Assembly: GCA_934045905.1 (NCBI GenBank)
Contig: OW203762.1
Location: forward strand, 24,770,345-24,834,344
Source: Leuctra nigra
Taxonomy: Eukaryota > Arthropoda > Insecta > Plecoptera > Leuctridae
Reading direction: 5' to 3'
DNA: 64,000 nt
Shown: positions 45,701 to 54,882 of the stretch, piece by piece
Layout: each line of letters begins with the position of its first letter
Position numbering within the stretch: the stretch's first letter is position 1
Position numbers and translations under genes: made by a program
Notes under the pieces: generated by a model
The model's database searches: none
Told to the model about the DNA's origin: nothing
Seen by the model: only the letters and a program-made list of their open reading frames with translations

Positions 45701-46312
45701 GAAGGCAAGCATACAATGTATAGGGTTGCCAACCGTCCGGACTTTATCTGGACACTCCGGAATTGGACAATATTGTCCTGAAGCCAGAATCACCTCACTA
45801 TATTTTATTCAATAATCCGTAAATGAAAGTATCAAACCGCCTTAAAAAAACCAAATACATTCTCGAAATTCCAAATGTTCCCGGGCCTGCGCAGCCCGGA
45901 CCCGCATGGTACTGAGGGGCCCTCTCCCCAGACTATCCCATTGCTTTCGTGGTAGATCGCCTTTCGGAAGCATACAGTTTCCCCCAAAATTCAACATTTG
46001 CAAGACCTTTTTTATCCCTTGAATTTTAGAGCTGCAATGTCCGGAACTCGATTCTTGGAAAGTTGGCAACCCTAACAATGTAGCAGACTTTTGAACATGA
46101 ATGATCATTAGAGACAAGATTATTGGTAATTCTGCACCATAGTGTAACTCTCTCTCACTCTTGTTGCAGAGGACTCGAATGTGTTAATAATCCTGGCAGA
46201 AATGCCTTCCAGTACCCCGACGCTCACGGTTAATTCGTCGACAAACATATGGAAGATACCGGCAAAACAAGGTCAGCCACAAATTATCAAAACAGCGCGC
46301 AAGAAATGTTAG
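27754..46312 (+). CDS. Thioester-containing protein (A2M/TEP, CD109-like) with C-terminal NTR/C345C-like domain, 29 exons, 1773 aa
   Basis: Exons: 27754-27821, 28252-28412, 28814-29052, 29596-29712, 29925-30082, 31003-31171, 31548-31781, 31861-32055, 32511-32741, 33297-33575, 34152-34380, 35718-35797, 36020-36134, 36880-37129, 38146-38374, 39770-39975, 40075-40160, 40464-40582, 40704-40854, 41258-41496, 41676-41949, 42322-42476, 43437-43649, 43723-43957, 44046-44218, 44316-44400, 44685-44954, 45398-45616, 46170-46312. All phases fit (5322 nt). Seen: signal peptide (MWSCTQLIALTTFVVLTSAS), MG2 hallmark QTDKAVYKPGQLVRFR, furin-like RKKR (697-700), a Pro/Ala/Gly-rich bait-like region, FFPETWLWE, thioester GCGEQN (Cys1067, Gln1070), TED repeat DGSYSAFGKSDSEGSMWLTAF, A2M receptor-binding domain, an acidic linker, and a Cys-rich tail (1658-1773). 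Role from family: secreted opsonin or protease trap acting by covalent attachment. Intron 10 is GC-AG. Exon 27 has an alternative in-frame acceptor at 44622. The last exons and the Cys-rich domain call are less certain than the core. Confidence 0.88.
29090..29285 (+). mobile_element. Possible tRNA-derived SINE in TEP intron 3
   Basis: A clean pol III B-box, GGTTCGATTCCC, lies at 29115-29126. It is followed by a T-run and by a body (gggaaggtgatcaac, tgctatgaccacc) unlike the neighbouring sequence. The A-box side is poorly preserved or truncated, and no TSD was found. The call rests mostly on the B-box. Confidence 0.45.
30139..30519. mobile_element. hAT-type MITE with perfect 8-bp TSD
   Basis: The 381-bp element in TEP intron 5 has TSD ATTTAAAT at 30131-30138 and 30520-30527. 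The ends are CGGGGACTGGA and, inverted, CAGGGACTGGA. The arms carry GGAACCG-type short repeats. The TSD is itself palindromic, but the outward-facing ends make the call firm. Confidence 0.85.
30558..30677. repeat. 120-bp inverted repeat (MITE-like palindrome)
   Basis: The left arm gaagagcagtcattgcggtt pairs with the right arm at 30655-30677 with about two mismatches over 23 bp. The interior contains further short palindromes (ggaaac / gtttcc). No target duplication was found, so mobile origin is only probable. Lies in TEP intron 5. Confidence 0.55.
32156..32377. mobile_element. TA-flanked MITE, copy 2 (family of 576-785)
   Basis: The 222-bp element in TEP intron 8 has TA at 32154-32155 and 32378-32379. 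The TIRs contain ATAAAATGGTATTTGAA and its inverse. The interior shares the strings aagtc..tgctaac and ataacaaggatt.attgtcaaggaacc with 576-785, while the terminal arms have diverged. Confidence 0.65.
33142..33251. mobile_element. 110-bp MITE with TAA target duplication (PIF/Harbinger-type)
   Basis: The terminal inverted repeats TGGCGTTTTCCACTGGCCGC make the element nearly all palindrome. TAA flanks it at 33139-33141 and 33252-33254. It lies 45 bp before TEP exon 10. A 3-bp TWA duplication is the rule for PIF/Harbinger elements. Confidence 0.75.
33576..33581 (+). other. Non-canonical GC donor (GC-AG intron) in the TEP gene
   Basis: Exon 10 ends ...TGCTATGCAAACAAG and the intron begins GCAAGA. 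The next exon (34152) continues with VSASWQQERLAPG, giving CYANKVSASW, which matches the conserved A2M/TEP junction. No GT donor nearby keeps frame and homology, so this is a GC-AG intron with an otherwise strong AAG|GCAAG context. Confidence 0.8.
33702..33960 (+). mobile_element. Helitron-like fragment (5' end only)
   Basis: Begins A|TCAAATATTTG and continues gattgagcgagc, then actccatttgactcttttgg, the 5' signature shared with the copies at 57151 and (inverted) 38002. The 3' hairpin-CTAG end is not found before exon 11, so the copy is 3'-truncated or its end is unrecognisable. End coordinate approximate. Confidence 0.55.
34511..35692. mobile_element. 1.18-kb terminal-inverted-repeat element of unknown superfamily
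   Basis: Occupies most of TEP intron 11. The left end gggtggtgcaacaaaaatcc and the right end (inverted: gggtggcgcaaaacaaattg) remain similar for about 38 bp, including ctgtttgagag. No perfect TSD: the flanks atacatc and atatatc are suggestive only. No transposase motif is recognisable. The right end lies 25 bp upstream of exon 12 (35718). Confidence 0.6.
36480..36725 (-). mobile_element. Helitron-like fragment
   Basis: Contains tcaaaatatcacaggatcct and cccattgacca-like strings also found in the inverted element at 37150-38002, and ends near gccgctcgctcattcat. Neither a TC nor a CTAG terminus is clear, so it is a degraded relative. Lies in TEP intron 13. Confidence 0.4.
37150..38002 (-). mobile_element. 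Helitron-like non-autonomous element
   Basis: The 853-bp element lies in TEP intron 14, reversed relative to the gene. On the minus strand it starts A|TCACTATAATTG, followed by acgagcgaatcgagcgtctc. It ends with a hairpin AACGC(GTTACTCGGA)GCGTT followed by TTCCTAG|T. The TC start, the hairpin 5-8 nt before CTAG, and insertion between A and T without a TSD are the Helitron rules. The same ends recur at 46973-47487 and 57151-59432. Confidence 0.75.
38971..39359 (+). mobile_element. 5S rRNA-derived SINE, near full length
   Basis: The 5S-like head has tcggttctcg, gatcaccgaggttaagca and ggttggatgggtgacc. Next comes a body with cgtccttcggaagggacgtt, aagccgttggtcccc, a conserved-looking central block, then gtggagcctcggctccgttg and an (ATA)n tail. 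The internal pol III elements of 5S (box A, intermediate element, box C) are recognisable, so this is a SINE3-type element. It lies in TEP intron 15 and abuts a LINE 3' fragment. Confidence 0.8.
39360..39716 (+). mobile_element. 5'-truncated LINE 3' end
   Basis: The frame 39416-39655 reads MNVLRRIMGKTRLDRVRNEN ... GRRRIGRPNKRW. It aligns by eye with the C-terminus of the LINE ORF2 at 13727-16657 (MKFLRSVNGVTRMDRVRSMK ... GRRVGRPRDRW) but is clearly a different family. It ends in aagaagaag and an ataata tail. It is dead on arrival, since only the 3' end was copied. Confidence 0.75.
40704..40854 (+). other. TEP exon 19: canonical thioester motif GCGEQN
   Basis: Encodes KLVQMPMGCGEQNMVLFVPN. 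Cys1067 and Gln1070 form the beta-cysteinyl-gamma-glutamyl thioester in this family. The motif is fully conserved, unlike in the neighbouring Mcr gene. Confidence 0.95.
40881..41168. mobile_element. hAT-type MITE with perfect 8-bp TSD
   Basis: The 288-bp element has TSD GCAAAAAT at 40873-40880 and 41169-41176, with ends CAGTGGT / ACCACTG. It starts 26 bp after the donor of exon 19. Internal strings (ccggacccgcat, gtttcccc) match part of the element at 45721-46074, which suggests a shared hAT source. Confidence 0.82.
42621..43416. mobile_element. hAT-type element with perfect 8-bp TSD
   Basis: The 796-bp element fills TEP intron 22. TSD AAAATAGC lies at 42613-42620 and 43417-43424. The ends are CAGTGTTAGGTAAG and, inverted, CAGTGTTGGGTAGG. 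Both arms are long runs of AGTTCC/GGAACT short repeats. The right TSD is 12 bp from the exon 23 start, so the element provides the sequence just upstream of the polypyrimidine tract. Confidence 0.88.
44622..44684 (+). other. Alternative in-frame exon extension coding a hydrophobic segment
   Basis: Two acceptors are in the same phase before exon 27: ...gaatag|gtactg (exon from 44622) and ...cattacag|aacgaa (exon from 44685). Using the first adds exactly 63 nt with an open frame coding TAFSVVVGVYIALLILFFIT, long enough for a membrane helix. The default model uses 44685, because the 63 nt also look like a normal pyrimidine-rich intron end. Confidence 0.45.
45191..45357. mobile_element. MITE-like inverted-repeat element
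   Basis: The left arm aaggccccatattacc..aaatta..gccggatact pairs imperfectly with the right arm (inverted: ggcccagtattaccagttaa..gccggattact) over about 40 bp. Flanking TAA-like trinucleotides are suggestive but not exact. Lies in TEP intron 27. Confidence 0.55.
45721..46074. mobile_element. hAT-type MITE with perfect 8-bp TSD
   Basis: The 354-bp element in the last TEP intron has TSD ACAATGTA at 45713-45720 and 46075-46082. The ends are TAGGGTTGCCAAC and its inverse. The reverse-strand frame inside it (45842-46117) is probably a transposase-fragment relic or chance; no motif is recognised. Confidence 0.88.
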
Positions 46313-46554
46313 GTTGTTACCATTACTTGTTAAGTTGTTGTTATAGTATTTACCACCTACGATATTTAACATTGTACATAATATCTCCTTATTTGCTTTA
46401 ATATGCACCTTTAGTTGAAGATTATCTTGAATGTGTCAATGAAATGTATGAATTTAACTAGGACATACCATTAGGATTTCTGTGGAATGGAGAGTGGCAA
46501 TAATAAATTAATTTACACAGAATTTACTTACATACTAAGTTTATTGACTAGATG

Positions 46555-49500
46555 CTACAATCGAAGTGATGTTGGTCTGTTTTTATTTACAATAAGCTTC
46601 TTGCTTGGTCGGTATTTGGCTGCTTTTGTCGTGGAGAATTCTCTTGAGTCTTCAAATACTCGAGCATGTGTATGCACTGCCGGCTGCGTTTGTGTGAAGG
46701 ACACTGCAACAGAAAAAAATGTGTGTTAATGGGATAATAGGTAATTTTTTCAAAATATTTGTAGAAGTCAATACAAACAGACGAGAGAAAGGATTAGACG
46801 ATGAGGGAGAGGGTGTTCGAGGACAGGGAAACTGTGAGAAGATGTAGAAATATTAGCAACAGAGGAGAGGAACATTTGGCGGAAGCAGAGGAGCGGGAAG
46901 AAGAGGACGGGGAGGAAGCAGGAATGGCTGGAGACATTGACAGAAGATGAAATTAATTTATACTAGGAAAACGATCTGTGTAATGCGTTAATGAGCGAAT
47001 ACTGTAAGCAAAATCTCCAACCGGAATATAGTGAATTGAAATACAATCCACTTGATCAAAATAAAATTATCTGATCGCCATTGAAACTGAGAATAGCCAT
47101 GAAAGCCATCCATAAAGAAAATCAGATCTAAGTTGTACTGGAAATTAAAGTACAACTATTATGTTATGGTAAATTATGGCTAAACCTCATCAGACATTTA
47201 ATTTATAAATGTCAATAAGTGTTAACCGATTGGACTGAAAACTTGTAAAATAAGAGAAAACTGTAGTCTTAATGTCCATGGAAAATTTTAACTTGATCGA
47301 AACATTTTAATTTTTGACCAATCGGGAGATATTTTCATTTTTTAACCAATTGGATGGCAGCTCTAAAAAACTATAGGTAGTACACGATTAAGTTAGAATG
47401 ATATAAGTATTGTGCAAAATTTAAGCTCAATCAGAAAAAAATTGGTCCAAAAGTGCTGAATGGAGAAGCTCGCTTAACAATATTTGAAAATCATTTTTAT
47501 CCGATGATGTTAGAACTCAGCTATGAATGATATTAAATATCAACACTGCAAGTTGAAAAGATAACACCAGTGGGATTCAAGCACAGGCCCTTATATCTCT
47601 CCCTGAAAACATTAAATCTCTTCAGTAAGATTTAAATTTAGATGTAGAAATCTTTAAATTCGAAAGATTTAGATTTTTTCAGATAGAAAGATGAAAGATT
47701 GTTAAAAAAATGTACACCTCAAATAGTTAGCAAATTCAATTTCAAGCAAAATTAACCACGGAAAATTCCTGTCTAAATGCCTGCCGTTTGGAATCTAAAT
47801 ATACAATGTAACTTCAATTGCACATATTACTCCTCACTACTCACCACGTGTTCGCGAAGCAGGGTGAGCACTGGAACGAGGCTTGGGAACCGGTGCGTTC
47901 TCGTAGCTCTGCTGAGGCAAACTCATCTCGTGCTCTCGACTGTGTACCGCAGACAACTGCCGAGCAGCAATAGAAGTCAGTGGTTGTTGCCGAGGCTGAG
48001 GTTGACGCGAAGAGGCCTGCTGAGGTTGACGACTTGCAGGAGAGTGGGTCGGAACTGAAATAAAATTAAAACAATTTTAGAAATTAATTACCAGCCGTAG
48101 TAAATAAAATTGGAACGAAATTGCAAAAAATTACTATTTTAAAGATAATATGAAGAGAAATTTGGCAAGAAAATCAAAATCAATCATTAATCAACTGTTA
48201 CTGAAAATCTAAGATCATGGGAAAATGCAAACAGAAACCCAAAGACAAATTATTTGCAATAATTTGACCAGCTGAAGTGTGTCCCAGTAATAAGTGAAAC
48301 TCTTTTAGGGAAAGCAACCAATGAATGCTGACCACTGACAGTTTTTAGATGGTGTTGGTGTTATGCACCAAAAAATGAATTGCTCTTCTTTGTGTGTCAA
48401 TAACCACATTTTTGCACTGTTTATTTTTTTTTAAATTCTGATCTAAAAGCTAAAACCAAAATGTTGCACAAGTCGTTGAATTTCAAATTCAAATAATACA
48501 ATTTTACAAATGTTATGGACTGCTCAGAACTGTCATATAAAAAAATTGGTAGTTAATTCGCACAAAAGCAATTCATTAACTAGAACGTAAAATTTTTAAC
48601 TCACACAGTCTACATCCTGAAGAAGGAAGTTACAATCTCAAATATGGTGATACAGAGGCTTGGCCTTCCTCTTTTGCTCACCAGTCCCCATCTTTTAATT
48701 CATATCTATACTGCCTATGTTTAGATCTACTTCCTAAGTTGGAATAGCTGTAGGACCATTAATGTAGGTACCTAATGCAGTTCTTTTACCATTTACCAGA
48801 AAAACGACAGGAATACTGAGAAATTAATTAATTTGAGTAGAAATTAAAAAACCTGCCTAATGCCTTAAAAACAAGTAAAAAATTTAGCTAACTTATAATA
48901 ACAACCCACCTACCTATACTCAGAAATCAATTGAAAAACAAATCAGGCCATCTATTGTCATTAGTCATACTTGAATTTTAGCATTGTATATTCAGAGGTG
49001 AATGAATTGGTGAAAGCAAATGCTATCTTCTGATGGAATCTTACAATGGAATTCCCCAACAAGACAAATATAACTGTGGCCTGAACAGTTAAGCCCCAAG
49101 CGTACACACTATATTAGGAGGCCTACAACTACATACCTGTATTGTCTGGAGAACTCTGGACACGGTTGGTCTTGGGCCCAAACAGGAACCTCGACCTCCT
49201 GGGTGCAGGCGGTATGACTTCGTAGAGGACATTCCAACGCGCCTCCCGCTCCTTGACCAGTTCTTCGCGGACTCTTCTCCGGAGGACACAGTCCGAGCGA
49301 ATGAGTCGAACCCATTTCCTGCTGATGAGGATTGCAGCAAGCAGAGCTCTTGGATCTAGCAGTCTGCAAGGAATAAAACAAGAACGCGACTATTTTCACC
49401 GTGTGGTGAGAATAGCGTCAAGTGCTATTATCACCGTGTGGTGGAAATAGCGTCAGGTGCTATTATCACCGTGTGGTTAAAATATCCAACTGCTATTTTC

Positions 49501-51242
49501 AAAGTATTTACCATCTAGAATCTTATGGCATTATTATAATCAGATCAAATATTACACACGCAAAATGTAAGCACTGTATCACAGATTGTTATAAACACAC
49601 TAAATACAAAATACAATACAAATACATCAGTTAAATCACAGACTTATATCTCATTTTATAGATCGTCGATCACAATTGGCATCACAATCTACCCAATCTA
49701 TTAGTTTGCCTTGCATTTGTAACTTCAAGGGCTGTTTCCTCATACATACGGAACAAATCTCACTGTTTATGGTAACTTTCTTTTTAGAGGTAATGCCATT
49801 CTTTTTAGAGCTATTGTCACACTTTTCAACATTTTTTAATATGTTTTTTATTTTTATTTTTTGTTTAGTTATTTCGGGGCAGTGGTGCCAAAAAGACTCA
49901 TATATTGCCCATGTTAGCACTTCCTCAAAACGAGAAAAAACATTTTTTATTATTTTTTTCGATCACTAGAGACACAGATTTACTCTTTATCTATATGCTG
50001 TTAAATTTTGAAAACAATCGGTCAAGCCGTGAAGAAAAAAGTAGGGGCCGCCTCTTTATGGTTTTTCGTGGTTTTCAATATTTGAATTTAAATAACTTAC
50101 TTTACAGCAGTAGGTATATGCAACATGCAACACACGATTAAATGTCACAAATGTCACGTACAACCCAGAGCTAATGCATTGTCATGCATTTTTGAAAAAA
50201 AAAAAACATCTGAATCGAAATTTTCTGCTAGTCCTGTCGACTCGACAACCTGATGGCCCGTGACAATTATTGCGTGTGTAATATTTGATCTGATTATAAT
50301 AATGCCAAAAGATTCTAGATGGTAAATACTTTGAAAATAGCAGTTGGATATTTCAACCACACGGTGATAATAGCACCTGACGCTATTTCCACCACACGGT
50401 GATAATAGCATTTGACGCTATTCTCACCACACGGTGAAAATAGTCACTCCGATAAAACAATATGTTAGTGGCTGTAGTGAGCTCAAATCCACCCTATAGA
50501 TAATATTACTGAATAGATACTTTTTCAAAGCCATGCACCCTATAAATGGGCTTGCAACCAGTCAAGGATCAAGTATAAGACTTCTCATGGTATAGCTCAA
50601 TTTCAAATCTTCTATTCAATGATTGTTATGTACCTAGTGAATTGAATGCAATGCAAAGTCTTTAAAACGGTACATTGGTGAAGGGTTGTGAACTAAAACG
50701 GCAGCCAACTTATCCTAAAACCATACCCAGCTATTTTACTGAAATAAAATAAGAACTTGATAGGGGGACCGTTTCATACTTTCCGTAAAATTGCTACGGA
50801 ATTCGGGAACTACAACCGGCACTTACTTCAATATATTTGCAAGAAAAACAAACAAGCCAGAAGGGTCAAGGGGATGGGTAATTTCGTGTGATTTTCCCTA
50901 GATGGGGCAGACCTTTATGATTTTGCGTATTTGGATTTATAGCAGAACTGCCTATCCTACTTTTTACTGTAAAATATCACTTTTATGATGCTACTTCCTC
51001 TACATTTGCGTGATGCGAAAACGAATTAATTGAATTTAGCCTGAACAAAACCCATGCTTGTTTTGACAAATTTAAGTTACTGTTAAATTGCTATTTTGTC
51101 TACCGATTCTACGATCGTAGATTCTACATAATCTGTACTATTGGTAGGGATTTTAAAACAGAGAAATGAGTCACTCATATTGCTGGACTTACCTCAAAAT
51201 CATGATCGCAATCTCAGGCGGCAAATTGATGATAATATCCAT
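46555..51242 (-). CDS. F-box protein, 4 exons, 211 aa
   Basis: Exons in transcription order: 51242-51193, 49363-49137, 48054-47845, 46703-46555. All have GT-AG borders and matching phases (636 nt in total). The N-terminus reads MDIIINLPPEIAIMIL, then RLLDPRALLAAILISRKW. This has the F-box layout (LPPEI, LDP..LL, C/SRKW) across exons 1-2, so it probably binds Skp1 in an SCF ubiquitin ligase. A basic stretch (VLRRRVREELVKEREARW) and a Pro/Gln/Arg-rich, probably disordered tail follow; no substrate-binding repeats (WD40, LRR) are visible. AATAAA lies on the minus strand at 46545-46540, ten bases after the stop. The gene is convergent with the TEP gene; the stops are 242 bp apart. Homologues by name are not recognised. 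The later exons rest on splice signals and phase only. Confidence 0.72.
46973..47487 (-). mobile_element. Helitron-like non-autonomous element
   Basis: The 515-bp element is reversed on the + strand. The 3' end has gcgttaatgagcgaa and taggaaaacgat, and inverted it ends ..GTTTTCCTAG|T. The 5' end (inverted) starts TCAAATATTGTTAAGCGAGC. It lies in intron 3 of the F-box gene. It resembles the copy at 37150-38002 with an internal deletion. Confidence 0.65.
49390..50447 (-). mobile_element. 1.06-kb DNA transposon derivative with ~180-bp terminal inverted repeats
   Basis: Both ends carry the same three-step array of ACCGTGTGGT..AATAGCGTCA..TGCTATT units, then aaagtatttaccatctaga. The arms pair over about 180 bp with few mismatches. 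The minus-strand frame 49920-49651 contains EICSVCMRKQ...GKLIDWVDCDANC, a PHD-finger-like piece of the kind found at the C-terminus of some transposases. This suggests an internally deleted copy. No clear TSD. Lies in intron 1 of the F-box gene. Confidence 0.75.
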
Positions 51243-51424
51243 TTTCGACTCGTCAAAAGAGTCTCCTCTCCAACAATTGCACAGAAGTGAATAAAACTGA
51301 TCCATTATCACAATAACTAAACGCAAATATCAAATATAACCTTTCCGCAATAATACTGATGAAACTGTACGATGTGAACACCTCAACAGTTCGAACAGAA
51401 GTAGCCGAGTCAGGCCTGACGCTC

Positions 51425-51510
51425 CCTTTTATAACCTCGGATCCGGCGCGAAACCTCGGCCAATCAGAATCAAGCTTCCATCCCGCCACGTGGTCGCCAG
51501 CCAATCAGAC
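51425..51510 (-). promoter_or_regulatory. Promoter of the F-box gene: TATA box, E-box, two CCAAT boxes
   Basis: On the minus strand TATAAAA is at 51433-51427. CCAAT sequences lie on the + strand at 51460-51464 and 51501-51505, both in the context gCCAATCAGA, the NF-Y preference. CACGTG is at 51487-51492. The start of transcription would be near 51400, giving a 5' UTR of about 160 nt before ATG 51242. The patch is GC-rich against AT-rich surroundings. Confidence 0.65.
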
Positions 51511-54500
51511 GGCGGCTCTCATAGCCGGCAATACTCCGGTGTGAGCGCGCAAACACCTTTCACTTTTTGAGCTTTGGAAAACCCGGGAATGTGGTACATA
51601 ATTTTAACAAATAAATTAGCTGTGATTGTGACTCTGTAGAATACGAGCTAAGTATTAATAATTATTATGTTACCAGTGATTAAATAATTATCTTTCTTGA
51701 TAGCTAGGTATATAGCTACAGTTATTTTGTAGGGAATTTGATGTTTATAGCTTTGTCGGCCGTGCTTACTGTTTACTTCAATAATATAAATAATGTTAAT
51801 CTTCATTGCTTTTATTATTATTAACTGTGTAGTATTATTTATAACTTGACGGTGGTTAGGTACAAAGAGCGATTTCAAGATAGGTACTGGCGTGTCGGCA
51901 AGACGTTCACATCTGTGTAGGCGACTACCGAAAACGATTTATCTTGATAAGGATTAAAAAATAAATATTCTACCTAATATGTCCGCGGTATTTACCAGAC
52001 ACATTCCTGTTGTTTTGCTACGTCAAGATCGCTGGTCAAGCTGAAATCCTGATGAATTTTACCATATTTTACCATGATTTTACCAACAAGTTTGCCTCAT
52101 TTTTCGGCCCCAACCCCGAGTGCATAAGTGGCAACCACAAATACAAACTCGAGAAGTCGAATAGCAACATTTAAATTCAATAAACAAATTGTTTAATTAA
52201 ATAATCCACTAGACCAAATTGTAATACTAAACATTCAATCAATCATCTATTTATTCAGGCAGGCGCATTCTTTTTTAATTTCGATTTGCCATGATTCAAC
52301 TTGTCATTGAAAATAGCTAAATAGAAATAGAATAGCTAAACGATTTACTTGAGTGAGCAATTAGAGATTGTGTTTATATTGGTGGTTTGAATCACACAAC
52401 TTCGCGTTCTACTTGTACATGAAAGTAACTAGCAAACATTAAACAATTCGCATGTCATTATATTACACACGTCTACCGCCCTCAATGCATTGTGTTTTAT
52501 TATCACTAGGATACCATACCTCTATATTGATTAGCAAGTAGGTACTTATTGTCCCTCATAAATACTTCGTTCAGATGTTGCCAAAATAAAATATGTAAGC
52601 AATTATAAATGTGTGATTCTAGAGAAATGACATTGACAAATATTTGAAAATCAGCTTCATAATGGCTAAAATGTCAATACCTCCAATAATTCGTATAATT
52701 GATTTGTGAGAAATATCTATGTCCGGTGTGAGACTGTATTCATGGAAGGAGGTTTTTTAGTTTCTTCACGTTTCTGCCATTAAGTCAGTTTTCCATTCCA
52801 CCAAACAGTGCATGGATTGAACGTAATGTTTACAAAATATTACCTTGATCAGAGGAGACGTCAGGCCTGGACACTAGCCAAAGCAAGACAAATCTTGAAC
52901 TAAGAGTAAGAAAATCAGAAGTAAACAGTGGCTCCAGGAAAGAGGGTTAGCGACAGGATTATATTTAGATAAGATACCTATAGCTATAAGAGCTCATTTG
53001 GGCATTGTTTATTGATGATTACCGAATTCCAGCTGAAAATCGGCTGAAAATTAGTGCAAATTAGAGGAAGTAAAGTCTTACCTGGTCAGGGGTCACGTAA
53101 AAGTGAAGTATCAAGAGTGGAAGGTAATAAATGATGAGAATTACCGACGATCTTTTAGTAAACTTTGTAATTTTGAAATTATTGAAACATGAAGATCATG
53201 GTCTATATTCTACTTCATTAGGGATGGGCGTCATGAAAACAAAAATATTAAGTTCATTTTTAAAATTAGTATATTTTTCCGTATCATACTGCCCTTTCGG
53301 CACATGTAAATATTGGCGCCCTTTGCAAGGTCATGCTGACATGTCACTCACATTGCCGCACGTTCACCAATCACCATCATGTTGACATCAGGCAATCCAA
53401 CTTCCAAGTCAGTCAGTGATCTGAGGTGGTCGCGTTAGGTTATGTTCTCCGCTGACAGCTACCCGACCATAAGTACGTGATTACCTACAGGTGTTTACGT
53501 AAGTAATTTATCTACACGTTTCCCTCCTTCAATATTGACCTCTACATTTCTTGCGCTAAATGTAAGACAAATTGTTGTGGTCATCTTTCAACATAACGCT
53601 TAAATGCAAACTGCTGCTAATATTCATCGACAATAATTTCTTATCAATTTGCATGAACAATATTTATCCAACGCATTCTATTCTAGGATCGTGAGTCTAT
53701 TTGGCTCTAAGGTCCAACAACTGAACAAACTGTTTAGTGTTTCTGCGATGCGATGGGAGGTGTAGAAATCAGGATGAGATGCAAAGTGTTAGTGAGTTCA
53801 ATGCACAATAAACAAGGTCCTTCGTCTTCATATTATTTACCTACAGCGATAATTCATGATAATGAATGATGCCGTGTTGAAAGATTGATTATTTTCATCC
53901 ATCATGAATTACTTGTCAATTGCGACAGTCTAATCATGTCTAATGAACAACAACAAAAATTACTAATCGAATCAAACATTGTAGTAATTGCTAACGTATT
54001 TGATAGTACCTATACTTGTAAATAACTTGTTGATGGACAGGGTCCTACGTAACGGTAGTGGCCTAAAAAAGCATTGAATTTCTAAGGATTAAATATTCAA
54101 AGCCTAAAGGTTGTTGTGGTCTTGGTAATTGTAGACCTATCACATTCATATTAATTATTATCATTTTTTATTCTATTGTACCTACTAGTACCTACTAGTC
54201 AAATACAGTGATGATTGCAGACATTTTTTTTGCAGACATGATTGCAACCAAATTTAAGGGTGGTTCAACAAATTATGCAAAACGGTAATATAATATGAGC
54301 TCGCTGAAAATGAAAAAAGGACACACATTTCCACACTCACAAAATGCATACAAATAACAATGGCGAAGATACCCCTTATTTGGGTCCGGGACGCATAGCC
54401 CCTGGAAAGTTTTGAAGCATTTCTGTTGTTCAATTTTCTCAGAACTCTTTAATTTGTTGAAAAACAAAACATAGCAAGGAAACACAGACATTTCAAGATA

Positions 54501-54809
54501 TTTTCTTAAAATTTGGAAAGAAGAGACAAATCATTAAAGATGTTCACCGAGTCATGGTAGAAGAATATTACGTTTGTGATCTTTACATTATGTCCCGAGT
54601 AATATTATAAAATTTCTATAAGTTCAAGGGGTGGCGGGGGGCACTACTGGGTCCAAGGGGGGGAATCGTCACAGGTCAAATAGTTTGTGGGGTGCGGACG
54701 CGGTGAAGGGGGATACGTTTACGGTGTATTTTCGAGTTGACTTCGTTTGGTTCCCAGTTTGCGGCCGGTTTGCCAAGTTTAAAATAAATAATACAACTAT
54801 TATTTAAAA

Positions 54810-54882
54810 CTTCACATTTCCATTGTTGCGTCAACAACAGTCAGACAATGGAAATGTGAAGTTTCCATTGTTGCGTCAACAA
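54810..54882. repeat. Hairpin with overlapping 21-bp direct repeat
   Basis: The perfect 17-bp arms cttcacatttccattgt (54810-54826) and their inverse (54845-54861) enclose an 18-nt loop. The string tttccattgttgcgtcaaca plus one base occurs at 54817-54837 and again at 54862-54882. The layout suggests a local template-switch or duplication. Confidence 0.7.

Noticed and set aside
46487..46729. Plus-strand 80-aa frame with CVCTAGCVCVK
   Set aside because: It lies opposite exon 4 of the F-box gene, whose acceptor, phase, stop and polyA signal all fit the minus strand.
47777..48058. Plus-strand 93-aa Arg/Leu-rich frame
   Set aside because: Shadow of F-box gene exon 3 on the minus strand.
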